In this document: positions 50,993 to 60,203 of the stretch, piece by piece
How the letters are laid out: the number at the start of each line of letters is the position of its first letter
How positions within the stretch are numbered: position 1 is the first letter of the stretch
NCBI GenBank assembly: GCA_963703355.1
Contig: OY969813.1
Span: 2,108,001-2,172,000, forward strand
Length of the DNA stretch: 64,000 nucleotides
Direction of reading: 5' to 3'
From: Puia sp963703355
GTDB lineage: Bacteria; Bacteroidota; Bacteroidia; Chitinophagales; Chitinophagaceae
Notes under the pieces: generated by a model
Database searches by the model: none
Seen by the model: only the letters and a program-made list of their open reading frames with translations
Told to the model about the DNA's origin: nothing
Made by a program: the position numbers and the translations under genes

Positions 50993-51386
50993 GAAATCAC
51001 AGAAATCTCAACGAACCTGAATTGACTGGTCTTTAGGCAGTCAGTGCCTGTTCAAAAGGCCAGATAAGCCTGATATAAGCCAGAGATAAGCCAGCTATAA
51101 CCCATAGATAAGCCATACTTTAAAAGGTCTGGCTTATCTCTGAAATATATCAGTCTTTAATGAGGCTTAAGTAAGAATCTATATGCCTGTTGATAGGCTT
51201 ACACCTTTTAAAAACTTAAAAGACTTGCATTGCTGAAATGCTTCGAACGATCAGTTCCTGTATCGAATCCGAACAGATTCGTGTGATTTTATACAGCTAA
51301 TAGTTTAATTTTCATTGGATTACGAATCCGGCATCTGATTGGTGAAACGTATTATATCGTTTGATCATCTTTTCAATAGGAACAAC
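50993..51386. other. Intergenic region after hemL with GATAAGCC repeats
   Basis: The 394-bp gap contains degenerate GATAAGCC-type repeats at 51061-51113 and a likely promoter region for the permease gene. No gene or RNA recognised in the rest. Confidence 0.5.
51061..51142 (+). repeat. GATAAGCC repeats ending in a perfect 14-bp inverted repeat
   Basis: GATAAGCC or close variants recur about every 10-15 bp. CAGAGATAAGCCAG (51081-51094) has an exact reverse complement at 51129-51142. There is no T-run, but the hairpin may stabilise the hem mRNA 3' end or end transcription. Confidence 0.85.
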
Positions 51387-53801
51387 ATGCTGAAGACCTA
51401 CTTTAAGACAGCCAGCCGTTTTCTGCTTAAAAACAAAACGTTCAGTTTTATTAACATTTTCGGACTTGCAGTAGGAACATTATGCTGCCTGTATATTCTC
51501 GTATATGTGAATGATCAGTACAGTTATGACAAGCATCATGTTGATGTTAATAGAATCTACCGGGTTGATAGAAAATTATCTACGAAGGATGGTGTATTCA
51601 CTTTAGCTAACACGGGTGGTTTTATTTCACCGGCTATGAAACGCGACTTTCCGGAAGTTGAGCAATTCACCCGCGTAGTGCCATTTATTGGAATCGAGAA
51701 ACATCTTCTTCGCTATAAAGATCATTCCGTTTATGAAACGAATCCATACTATGTTGACTCAACATTTTTTCAAGTATTTACTTATCATTTTGTTGAAGGC
51801 AACGGAAATGCCTTAATGAAACCCTATACTGCTGTTCTGCTGAAATCTACTGCCGAGAAACTTTTTGGCACGACTGATCCAATGGGTAAAATGATTACCA
51901 TTGATAATACACAGCAAATAACAGATTTCACGGTTACGGGTGTTGTGGACGAAAGCCTTGGCAAATCGCATTTGCATGCGAATGTTTTTGTAGCGATGAA
52001 TAGCGGAGGAAACGGTGAATCCACTATACACAACGATTCCTGGTTGCAGAATAATTACATAGCCTCTTATGTAAAATTAAAGGCCAATACAAATGCGGGT
52101 TTACTGGAGAAAAAATTTCCTGCATTTGTGTCCAGATATGCCGGAAAACAATTGAAAGACGCTGGTCTTGAGGTCGACATGTATTTACAGCCTATTGCCA
52201 GCATCCATACTACATCGGCAATGGAAAACCCTGGTATTGGAAAACCTGTTAGTACGACCTTCCTGGCAATTCTTGTATTGATTGCATCGCTCATTCAAAT
52301 TATTGCCTGTATTAATTTCATGAATCTTTCCACTGCCCGTGCGTCTAAAAGAGCAAAAGAAGTAGGTGTACGAAAAGTAATTGGCGCCGGGAGAAAGGAT
52401 CTCATTAAGCAGTTTCTCGGAGAATCCTTTTTACTTTCTCTTATTTCCGTAATGATCGCATTGCCCCTGTTGATCATGGCCCTTCCCTATTTAAATAATA
52501 TTACACAAACCGATATCAATCTGGGTTTTCTGAAAGACTATAGAATATGGATCATGCTCGTATCGCTGATTCTGATCACTGGATTGGTTGCCGGAAGTTA
52601 TCCAGCTTTTTATCTGTCTGCATTCAGGGTAATTAACGTAATTAAAGGAAATTTTACCAACGATATTTCCGTGGGAGGCATCCGAAAATCACTGGTTGTT
52701 TTTCAATTTGTGTTGTCGATCGTTCTGATAACAGGAATCGTAATTATATACAGTCAGTTGGATTTTATAAAGAATAAAGATTTGGGGTTCGATAAAAATC
52801 AGCGATTGATTTTGACATTCAATACGGGTGAAGCATTCAAAAATATTCCTGCGTTTATGGATGATCTCCGGCAGGTTTCCGGTGTGAAAGAAGTAAGTAA
52901 TTCCAGCAAATTTTTAAGCAATCCTGCCTTATTTTCAAACGTGTTCATGTTGCCTGGTCAACGTCCGGCTGATGCGAAGGGAGCGGATTTCATTGTCAGT
53001 GATGAATTTTTTGTAAAAGCAAACGGGATCAAATTGATTAATGGTCGTGACTTCAGACCAGACGACTCGGCAAAAGTGTTGGTGAATGAAACTTTTCTTA
53101 ATAAAATCGGTTTGACTATCCAGCAAGCGCCGGGTACGAAACTTATTGATGGAAATTCAAGAACCTGGGAAATTGCAGGTGTTATGAAAGATTTCAATTT
53201 CGGATCACTGCATAAAGAAGTTGAACCTTTTATGTTGTGGATGAATCATAAGCAGGATGGCCTTTGGGCAAACCTGACGGTACATACCGTTACGGGGAAT
53301 TACAAAGAACTGCTTGGTAAAATTGAAGCAGTATGGCATAAAGATCTTCCTTCTATTCCTTTTGAATATACTTTTTTAGATGAGCAGGTTCAGAAACAAT
53401 ACGAATCTGATATATCTATGTCACGCATTATTAATGTGTTTACGCTGATTGCGATTTGTATTTCCTGTTTGGGACTTTTCGGACTCGCTGCATTCAGTGC
53501 TGAACAAAGAAATAAAGAAATCGGAATTCGAAAAGTATTGGGTGCAAGCGTTTCAGGTATCGTACAACTTTTGTCGAAGGAATTCCCAAAACTTGTTCTG
53601 CTGGCATTTCTTATAGCCACCCCAATTTCCTGGTGGGCGATGAACAGATGGCTTCAGGATTTTGCTTTTAAAGTTCCCATAAGCTGGTGGATGTTCGCAA
53701 TCGCGGGCGTAGTGACAATCGTGATTGCTTTACTTACTGTTAGTTCACAGGCTATCAAAGCGGCCGTTATGAATCCGGTAAAAAGTTTGAGAGGCGAGTA
53801 A
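51387..53801 (+). CDS. MacB/FtsX-type ABC transporter permease, large
   Basis: The ATG at 51387 (MLKTYFKTASRFLLKNKTFS), preceded by AATAGG, is preferred over a TTG at 51339; this gives 804 residues. It has two FtsX domains: a first transmembrane helix (about 20-40), an MacB-like periplasmic domain, three helices with RASKRAKEVGVRKVIGAGR, then a second periplasmic domain and a final three-helix set with AAFSAEQRNKEIGIRKVLGA. Such double permeases usually work with a LolD-type ATPase that is not adjacent here. Substrate unknown, possibly peptide or antimicrobial export. GCTTAAGC-type repeats start at its stop codon. Confidence 0.9.
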   Translation: MLKTYFKTASRFLLKNKTFSFINIFGLAVGTLCCLYILVYVNDQYSYDKHHVDVNRIYRVDRKLSTKDGVFTLANTGGFISPAMKRDFPEVEQFTRVVPFIGIEKHLLRYKDHSVYETNPYYVDSTFFQVFTYHFVEGNGNALMKPYTAVLLKSTAEKLFGTTDPMGKMITIDNTQQITDFTVTGVVDESLGKSHLHANVFVAMNSGGNGESTIHNDSWLQNNYIASYVKLKANTNAGLLEKKFPAFVSRYAGKQLKDAGLEVDMYLQPIASIHTTSAMENPGIGKPVSTTFLAILVLIASLIQIIACINFMNLSTARASKRAKEVGVRKVIGAGRKDLIKQFLGESFLLSLISVMIALPLLIMALPYLNNITQTDINLGFLKDYRIWIMLVSLILITGLVAGSYPAFYLSAFRVINVIKGNFTNDISVGGIRKSLVVFQFVLSIVLITGIVIIYSQLDFIKNKDLGFDKNQRLILTFNTGEAFKNIPAFMDDLRQVSGVKEVSNSSKFLSNPALFSNVFMLPGQRPADAKGADFIVSDEFFVKANGIKLINGRDFRPDDSAKVLVNETFLNKIGLTIQQAPGTKLIDGNSRTWEIAGVMKDFNFGSLHKEVEPFMLWMNHKQDGLWANLTVHTVTGNYKELLGKIEAVWHKDLPSIPFEYTFLDEQVQKQYESDISMSRIINVFTLIAICISCLGLFGLAAFSAEQRNKEIGIRKVLGASVSGIVQLLSKEFPKLVLLAFLIATPISWWAMNRWLQDFAFKVPISWWMFAIAGVVTIVIALLTVSSQAIKAAVMNPVKSLRGE

Positions 53802-53824
53802 GGCTGAAGGCTCAAGGCTTAAAC
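53801..53824 (+). repeat. GCTTAAGC-type repeat at the permease stop codon
   Basis: AGGCTGAAGGCTCAAGGCTTAA starts on the final A of the TAA stop. A related copy in the opposite orientation lies at 53910-53947. Confidence 0.7.
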
Positions 53825-53909
53825 CATAAAAAAATTCACTCATTTTAATCTGAAAATAATAAGGTAGCCAGACGATTTTATATTACCCTTAAAAACCATT
53901 TGGATTTAG

Positions 53910-53947
53910 GCATTAAGCTTTTAGCGTTAAGCTTTAAGCCTTAAAAA
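53910..53947 (-). repeat. GCTTAAGC-type repeat at the AraC gene 3' end
   Basis: GCATTAAGC, TTTTAGCG, TTAAGC and TTTAAGCC units. The TAA stop of the AraC-family gene (53934-53936) lies inside, and the last residues LLFKA are encoded by repeat sequence. Confidence 0.75.
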
Positions 53948-54878
53948 GCAGTTCACACGGTTTTAATCCGGTGTGTTTTTTGAACGCTGTTGAAAAATGA
54001 GAGATGGAGGAGTATCCCAGCATAACAGAAACGTCTGTTACACTCAGTCCCTTTTCATACAATAGATAACGTGCATGCTCCATGCGTTGTCCCTGGTAAA
54101 AATCGAAAATAGTGGTTCCAAAAAGTTCCTTGAAACCTTTCTTCAGGTAACACTCATTGATTGCTACTTTACGGCTAAGTTCACGGATAGTGAGCGGTTC
54201 ACCAATATGTTCAAGCAATATTTCCCGGGCGAGATTTATTTTCTCCCTGTCCACACCGTTAGCAAGAAATTTACATTGAAAAGCCTCTACTTCTTTTTCA
54301 CCCAGCATACACTCCAAACTATAAAGCAACAACATTTGAGTTTGGGCATTGATGAAAATATTTTCGAGACTGTCGGTATAGTTATGATTCAACAATCCTT
54401 CCAACAACATTCTCATGCGACTGCAAAGTGATAATATTTTAGAAAAGGAAGAAGGGTGTCTAAAATGGAGTACGTTATCCGACAAAGTGCCAGTGAGCTG
54501 TTGGGGCTTTACAAATTGCGAAAGATGTACAGGAGAAAAACGAAAACTCATCACGTCCACCGTCTCAGTTCTGTCGGGACATAGTCTGGAAGTATGCAGA
54601 CGACAGGTATCGCATTCCTTTTCCTTTTTTTTGCAGTAGGCATTACCGGCTATACAAAAACGGAGTTCAAAATAATTTTCCTGAGGTTTTTCACGCTGAT
54701 AGTGATAAACCATCATACCGGTATCGTCGAGACTCCATTGCGGATTTTTCTCGTATCGACGTATTTTGTACTGCACCGAACCAGGTATTTGCCGCTCTTT
54801 CTCATCCAAAAGCTGCAATTGATCCTGCATGAACGGCTGCTTATACGCCAGTGTAAGTATATCGGGTGGCTGATGCAT
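53934..54878 (-). CDS. AraC family transcriptional regulator with a Cys-rich N-terminal segment
   Basis: A 314-residue regulator. The C-terminal AraC domain (about 215-314) has two HTH motifs: LTIRELSRKVAINECYLKKG and VTDVSVMLGYSSISHFSTAF. The N-terminal sensing part contains CKKKEKECDTCRLHTSRLC (about residues 81-99), four Cys that could bind metal or sense redox. I do not know its target; the permease gene converges on it. The closing residues are overrun by the repeat at its 3' end. Confidence 0.88.
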   Translation of the reverse strand: MHQPPDILTLAYKQPFMQDQLQLLDEKERQIPGSVQYKIRRYEKNPQWSLDDTGMMVYHYQREKPQENYFELRFCIAGNAYCKKKEKECDTCRLHTSRLCPDRTETVDVMSFRFSPVHLSQFVKPQQLTGTLSDNVLHFRHPSSFSKILSLCSRMRMLLEGLLNHNYTDSLENIFINAQTQMLLLYSLECMLGEKEVEAFQCKFLANGVDREKINLAREILLEHIGEPLTIRELSRKVAINECYLKKGFKELFGTTIFDFYQGQRMEHARYLLYEKGLSVTDVSVMLGYSSISHFSTAFKKHTGLKPCELLFKA

Positions 54879-55035
54879 AAATATCCGGCAAATTTAGCCC
54901 TCAAACCCCATATATGATCAGGATAATTGCCCTGCAATAAAAGGTGGGTTCCACTGGATGAATTTCAGTGTAAAAAACACACAAAAAATGTTTAAAAAAG
55001 AAGTATTCAAACCCGGTTCTTACCGCTGTTTTTAG

Positions 55036-55043
55036 TAGATTTG
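55036..55043 (+). promoter_or_regulatory. -7 promoter element of gyrB
   Basis: TAGATTTG matches TAnnTTTG and is followed by C, 45 bp before the gyrB ATG. The -33 region is not clear. Confidence 0.5.
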
Positions 55044-55088
55044 CAAACCCTGTTATTTTACATCTAATAATCGGTTTTTCAATTAAAT

Positions 55089-57068
55089 ATGAACGAAAGT
55101 CAAGAAGCAGTTGCAGCCTCGGCAGTCAATGGTTACGGAGCGGATAGCATTCAGGTTTTGGAGGGTTTGGAGGCTGTGAGAAAAAGGCCTGCAATGTACA
55201 TCGGAGATGTAGGTATAAAAGGGTTGCATCATCTCGTTTACGAGGTGGTAGACAATTCCATTGACGAAGCCCTTGCCGGATATGCAACAAATATTGTGGT
55301 GGATATTTTTACGGACAATTCAATCAGCGTAGAAGACGATGGAAGGGGTATTCCGACAGGGATGAATACCAAGGAACAGAAAAGTGCACTGGAATTGGTA
55401 ATGACGGTGTTGCATGCGGGTGGAAAGTTTGATAAGAATACCTATAAAGTTTCCGGTGGTTTGCATGGTGTTGGCGTGAGTTGTGTAAATGCGCTCAGCA
55501 GCGACCTTCATGTAACCGTACAAAGAGAAGGAAAGATTTTCGAGCAGGCCTATAAAATAGGAATTCCTCAATATCCCGTTCGTGAAATAGGACTGAGTGA
55601 GAAAACGGGGACCCGGGTTCATTTTCATCCTGATTCAAGTATTTTCATCACACTGGTTTATAACCGAGATATTCTTGAAAGCCGGCTCAGGGAACTCGCT
55701 TTCCTGAACAAGGGCGTAAAAATTGTGATCAACGATTATCGCGAAGTGGATGAAGCAGGAAAAATATATACAAAAACATTTTTCAGCCAGGGGGGAATCG
55801 TAGAATTTCTTGAAATGCTTGATTCGAACGCGACGAGATCCCCACTGATCCCAAAACCCATTTATCTAAACGTTTTTGATGCCGCTACCAACGTGGCAGT
55901 TGAAGTATCGCTTATTTACAATGACAGCTATAGTGAACATATTTATTCCTATGTAAACAATATCAATACGATTGAAGGTGGTACGCATGTTGCCGGATTT
56001 CGGCGCGCCCTTACCAGAGTATTTAAAAATTATGGAGATAAGCAGAACCATTTTGAAAAAGCCAAAGTCGAGATAGAAGGTGATGACTATCGTGAAGGGT
56101 TGAGTGCTATCATATCCGTAAAAGTTCCGGAACCCCAGTTCGAAGGTCAAACAAAAACCAAGCTTGGAAATAATGAGGTTAGTGGCATAGTAGACACCTC
56201 CGTGTCGAAAGTTTTAGAGGCTTATCTGGAAGAAAACCCAAGGGAGGCAAAAAATATCATACAGAAAGTAATTCTGGCAGCGCAGGCGCGCGCAGCAGCG
56301 CGTAAAGCCAGGGAACTGGTACAGCGTAAGAGTGTACTCAGTGGTGGTGGCCTTCCGGGAAAACTGGCTGATTGTTCAGAAAGAAACCCTGATAAATGTG
56401 AATTATACCTGGTGGAAGGGGATTCCGCGGGTGGAACTGCCAAACAGGGTCGGGACCGCAGCTTCCAGGCGATCCTGCCACTAAGGGGTAAGATTCTGAA
56501 TGTAGAAAAAGCCATGGAACACCGGATTTACGAAAATGAAGAAATTCGTAATATGTATACCGCTCTGGGTGTTACGGTTGGAACCGTCGAGGATCCCAAA
56601 GCCTTAAACCTGGTGAAACTGCGGTATCACAAGGTGATCATTATGACGGATGCCGACGTCGACGGCAGCCATATCGCTACATTAATCCTCACATTCATTT
56701 ACAGGTACATGGCAGCGCTGGTTGAACAGGGTCATATTTATATCGCCCAACCGCCTTTATATCAGGTTAAGAAGGGCAAAGAAAGCGTATATGCCTGGAC
56801 TGAAGACCAGCGTCGACTGCAGATCGAAAGGCTCGCAGGAGGCAAAGAAGAAAACGTGAGCATTCAGCGATATAAAGGTTTGGGTGAAATGAATGCCAGT
56901 CAGCTTTGGGATACCACTATGAATCCGGCCACAAGGACCCTTAAACAGGTTACCATTGAAAGTGCAGCAGAAGCCGATCGTATATTTAGTATGCTCATGG
57001 GTGATGAAGTGGCTCCAAGAAGAGAATTCATTGAATCTCACGCAAAATACGCAAGGCTGGATGTCTAA
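55089..57068 (+). CDS. gyrB: DNA gyrase subunit B
   Basis: A 659-residue GHKL-type topoisomerase subunit. QVLEGLEAVRKRPAMYIGDV near residue 25, VVDNSIDEALAGYA, DDGRGIPTGMN and KVSGGLHGVGVSCVNALS form the ATP site. The Toprim domain has LVEGDSAGGTAKQGRDR and DADVDGSHIATL. The length and the opening favour GyrB over ParE. It introduces negative supercoils with GyrA, which is not in the window. A 67-residue protein gene follows 86 bp later. Confidence 0.95.
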   Translation: MNESQEAVAASAVNGYGADSIQVLEGLEAVRKRPAMYIGDVGIKGLHHLVYEVVDNSIDEALAGYATNIVVDIFTDNSISVEDDGRGIPTGMNTKEQKSALELVMTVLHAGGKFDKNTYKVSGGLHGVGVSCVNALSSDLHVTVQREGKIFEQAYKIGIPQYPVREIGLSEKTGTRVHFHPDSSIFITLVYNRDILESRLRELAFLNKGVKIVINDYREVDEAGKIYTKTFFSQGGIVEFLEMLDSNATRSPLIPKPIYLNVFDAATNVAVEVSLIYNDSYSEHIYSYVNNINTIEGGTHVAGFRRALTRVFKNYGDKQNHFEKAKVEIEGDDYREGLSAIISVKVPEPQFEGQTKTKLGNNEVSGIVDTSVSKVLEAYLEENPREAKNIIQKVILAAQARAAARKARELVQRKSVLSGGGLPGKLADCSERNPDKCELYLVEGDSAGGTAKQGRDRSFQAILPLRGKILNVEKAMEHRIYENEEIRNMYTALGVTVGTVEDPKALNLVKLRYHKVIIMTDADVDGSHIATLILTFIYRYMAALVEQGHIYIAQPPLYQVKKGKESVYAWTEDQRRLQIERLAGGKEENVSIQRYKGLGEMNASQLWDTTMNPATRTLKQVTIESAAEADRIFSMLMGDEVAPRREFIESHAKYARLDV

Positions 57069-57154
57069 TTTCCATGGAAAGACCCGTTTAAGAATATTTA
57101 TCTACCTTTAACCGCTTAGCCGATAAGCATTAAGAACCTTTTAAAATTTAAGAT

Positions 57155-57358
57155 ATGTCTACTGTAGTACTTACAGCATATAACGTCAAGACTAAAGAGA
57201 AAAATGTTCCGATCATGGATGCAGTAATTAGTAAAACTGCTAAAGGTGCATATATGGCACAGGGACATGATGGCAAGGGGAATAAACTCACTACTTTGCT
57301 GGGAGAAGAGAAAGCACTTGCCGCCATTAAAGCCGGCGTCGCGAAACAGAGCTGGTAA
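57155..57358 (+). CDS. Conserved-looking small protein of unknown function, 67 residues
   Basis: A basic soluble protein starting MSTVVLTAYNVKTKEKNVP and ending with GEEKALAAIKAGVAKQSW. The ATG is 9 bp after a run resembling an AT-rich leader. It has no transmembrane helix or Cys and its Lys/Ala content is high. It may be a nucleic-acid- or ribosome-associated protein, but I do not recognise the family. The stop codon is the first element of a 35-bp inverted repeat. Confidence 0.7.
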   Translation: MSTVVLTAYNVKTKEKNVPIMDAVISKTAKGAYMAQGHDGKGNKLTTLLGEEKALAAIKAGVAKQSW

Positions 57359-57359
57359 T

Positions 57360-57470
57360 TGTAATTGTTAATTGTCAATGGTGAATTGTCAATGGTGAAT
57401 TGTTAACATGCTTAACCATAATCATGAGACTGGCTCATTGACAATTAACCATTGACAATTAACAATTACA
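57360..57470. repeat. 35-bp inverted repeat with one mismatch, between convergent genes
   Basis: The left arm 57360-57394 (TGTAATTGTTAATTGTCAAT...) matches the reverse complement of 57436-57470 at 34 of 35 positions. Each arm contains two AATTGTCAATGG-type units. The left arm starts 2 bp after the stop of the 67-residue protein; the right arm ends 10 bp from the DUF1501 stop. Confidence 0.93.
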
Positions 57471-57479
57471 TAGTTTTTG

Positions 57480-58679
57480 CTAAATAAAATTCAGGTATTC
57501 GTACTGGTGTCCGAGGATTTTGTAATCATCAGCCTGCAGCCATTTGTTCAGAACGGTTGCATACACCCGTTTAAAGTCCAACTGCTGGATCAGATCGCCC
57601 TCAGAAAGATTTGAAAGATCCGGCATTGCATTCAGTACGCCTTTATTTTTCAGACCCCCGCTTATCAGGAACATGTTGTTTGCCGTTCCGTGATCCGTGC
57701 CGGCGCTGCCATTCTCGCTCACCCTTCTTCCAAACTCAGAAAATGTCATCATCAGAACATCATTAAATCGATGATTGCTTTTCAGGTCTTCCACGAAAGG
57801 CTTGATGGCATCATTGAGATCGCTGAATAATTTCTCTTGTTTAGCCTGCTGTGACACGTGTGTATCAAAACTTCCCAACGACACGTAATATACCCGCGTA
57901 TTGATATCGGAGGAGATCAATGATGCAATCGTTTTCAGGTTTTTTGCCAATTCAGAATTTGGATAAACCGTTGAGCTTGGCCTGAGTTTACTTTGCTGAA
58001 AAATATAGTCCGCGCCAGAAACGGTTTCCGACATCACTTTATACAAATAGGAAGAAGGATCATCTGCTTTCTCATTTATCCCTGCCTGCAGTATCTCTTT
58101 AAAAAAAGGATCCTGACTGGTTTCATACAATCTTTTCGGGTCTCTCAAAGCAATTCCTTTCATTTGTTCGCCACTCAATGCAAGGCTTAGCATGTCATCC
58201 ATCTCTAAAACCTGAGTTGGTTTGGAACATCCGGAACACTGTGCATCAAGATACCGGCCCAGCCAACCGGAATTAAGATATTCATTGCTGTTACTGGCAG
58301 TTTGCCAGATATCCATACTCCGAAAATGTGACCTGTCGGGATTCGGATATCCTACGTTGTTCAAAATGGCCATATTACCTTCATCGAACAAGGCTTTTAA
58401 GTTGGTAAGCGAGGGATGTAATCCGACCTCATCTGTAAGCGTAAGCGCCTTATCTCTTGAGATCGCTAAAACGGGACGTTCCCGAAAGTAAATATCATTT
58501 CGAACGGGTATTACTGTATTAAGTCCGTCATTACCTCCACTAAGTTGAACAACAACCAATACTTTGTTTCCTTCTGAAAATATAGAAGGTGATTCAAAGG
58601 CTTTGAGGAACTTCGGCAACATAAGTGTACCCGTTGCAAGGGAACCCATATGAAGAAATTTTCTCCGATTTATCAACAT
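57480..58679 (-). CDS. DUF1501 domain-containing protein with Tat-type signal
   Basis: A 399-residue protein. NRRKFLHMG at residues 3-11 followed by a hydrophobic stretch is a twin-arginine signal, so it should be exported folded. LVVVQLSGGNDGLNTVIPV, HPSLTNLKALFDEG, GYPNPDRSHFRSMDIW and MTFSEFGRRVSENGSAGTDHG are DUF1501 blocks; the D, H and E residues hint at a sulfatase- or phosphatase-like metal fold. It is the usual partner of DUF1800, encoded 15 bp upstream. Function unknown. Confidence 0.92.
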   Translation of the reverse strand: MLINRRKFLHMGSLATGTLMLPKFLKAFESPSIFSEGNKVLVVVQLSGGNDGLNTVIPVRNDIYFRERPVLAISRDKALTLTDEVGLHPSLTNLKALFDEGNMAILNNVGYPNPDRSHFRSMDIWQTASNSNEYLNSGWLGRYLDAQCSGCSKPTQVLEMDDMLSLALSGEQMKGIALRDPKRLYETSQDPFFKEILQAGINEKADDPSSYLYKVMSETVSGADYIFQQSKLRPSSTVYPNSELAKNLKTIASLISSDINTRVYYVSLGSFDTHVSQQAKQEKLFSDLNDAIKPFVEDLKSNHRFNDVLMMTFSEFGRRVSENGSAGTDHGTANNMFLISGGLKNKGVLNAMPDLSNLSEGDLIQQLDFKRVYATVLNKWLQADDYKILGHQYEYLNFI

Positions 58680-58694
58680 AGTTTTTTATTTTTT

Positions 58695-60155
58695 TCAGCA
58701 CAATTGATATTCCGGCGTGCCCATTAAACGTATCGTTACAGATTCTATTCGTGTTTGCCGGTTAGATTCATCCAAATATTTTACGAGGTCCTTTTCATCT
58801 ATCGGCATTGATTTTTGCAAAAGAAAATCCCGGATCGCCGGATACAAATGATCGTCACCTACCCCATTGAGATTTTTTGTGTAGTCTTCCCAAAGAATTT
58901 TAGCCTGAAAAAATTGAGCGCCGGGGTTATTTATTTTTTTTAAGTTTTTAACAAACATCTGTTCCCGCATGCCCATCATGATATCGTCGTCATCTTTTGG
59001 CCTTGATAAAATAGCGTCTGACTGTGAGATAATCCGTGGAACCTGCATGCGCAACATCAGACTGGAACTGTCGATCCAGTGTTTACCACCAGGCCATCCG
59101 GCTACGTTGGGCGGTGAAAACAAAACTTGTCCGAGTAACCTTTCCAAAATGATTTGTACTGTGGGATTTTGCATTTCCATTGGCAGTTGACGACGCATCC
59201 CAACCATCCATAACACCGGTGATTTTATCTGATTGCCAATATTTGTCAGATCATAAAACCAGGACGAAGTAAATATGCTCACCATCAGAGCCCTAATGTC
59301 ATAACCACTGCTGTAAAAATTCGCGGAGAGTGTTGCTATTTTATCTTCATCAGGATTTTCATTGACAAAAAATTTGTAGATCTTTCTTGTGATGAAGGTG
59401 GCGGTCTGTTTTTGCTCCAGTAAAATCGAAATAATATCTTCTCCTGTGAAATTACCTGTTTTATTAAAAAAAGTTTTTACGTCATCGTCGTGTTGTCTGG
59501 GTCTGAAAGTAAATTCTCCCTGAAGATTGGTTCCCCACCCGGTAAATGCACGTGCCGATTCTTTTACATCGGTTTCAGTGTAATTTCCCCGGCCGATGGT
59601 AAAAAGTTCCATCAATTCTCTGGCAAAATTCTCATTCGGATGACCCTTTTTATTCTGATTGTTATTCAGAAACTGAATCATAGAGGCAGTCTTGCTTACA
59701 CTGAAAAGCAGGTCTTTAAAATTGCCGAGAGCGTTTACACGAATTACATTCAGGAGTGCCTGATCGTAAATAATATTGACCGTTTTAGAGGCGAAGTGAC
59801 CGTGCCAGAACAAAGTCATTTTTTCCAATAACTGAGCCGGACTCTCCGTCATTTCCTGCAGCCATTTCAGATTCAGTTTCGTAATATCCTGCACCGACTG
59901 TTTCCGGATCATTTGTTTTTCCTCCGGCTTAAGCATTTGTATTTTCCTCAGGTTCATAGACTGAGTAGCAGCAACCATCTCCTTTAATTCCGGATCGACG
60001 ACATCAAAAAGAACGGGCGTTTTTTCAGATGCCTTTAATATGGAATGGAATAGTTTTTCGGGCTTTTCTACCGATGATTCACCTAAAGCAGAAACAGGAG
60101 GACCAAAACCTGCCCGCCACCATACATGCTGATTTTTTAGCTGGTTGGATGTCAT
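58695..60155 (-). CDS. DUF1800 domain-containing protein
   Basis: A 486-residue protein with the DUF1800 features QHVWWRAGFGP, LTLFWHGHFAS-like EKMTLFWHGHFASK, NFARELMELFTIGRGNYTETDV and SPVLWMVGMRRQLP, FSPPNVAGWPGGKHWID. It has no clear signal peptide. DUF1800 and DUF1501 genes are paired in many bacteria, but their activity is not established. The upstream gap to serS is filled with GCGTTAAGC-type repeats. Confidence 0.9.
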   Translation of the reverse strand: MTSNQLKNQHVWWRAGFGPPVSALGESSVEKPEKLFHSILKASEKTPVLFDVVDPELKEMVAATQSMNLRKIQMLKPEEKQMIRKQSVQDITKLNLKWLQEMTESPAQLLEKMTLFWHGHFASKTVNIIYDQALLNVIRVNALGNFKDLLFSVSKTASMIQFLNNNQNKKGHPNENFARELMELFTIGRGNYTETDVKESARAFTGWGTNLQGEFTFRPRQHDDDVKTFFNKTGNFTGEDIISILLEQKQTATFITRKIYKFFVNENPDEDKIATLSANFYSSGYDIRALMVSIFTSSWFYDLTNIGNQIKSPVLWMVGMRRQLPMEMQNPTVQIILERLLGQVLFSPPNVAGWPGGKHWIDSSSLMLRMQVPRIISQSDAILSRPKDDDDIMMGMREQMFVKNLKKINNPGAQFFQAKILWEDYTKNLNGVGDDHLYPAIRDFLLQKSMPIDEKDLVKYLDESNRQTRIESVTIRLMGTPEYQLC

Positions 60156-60203
60156 GCATCCTTATGATAGAAACTATTGGCAAAGGTTTAATGGCGTTTT
60201 TGA

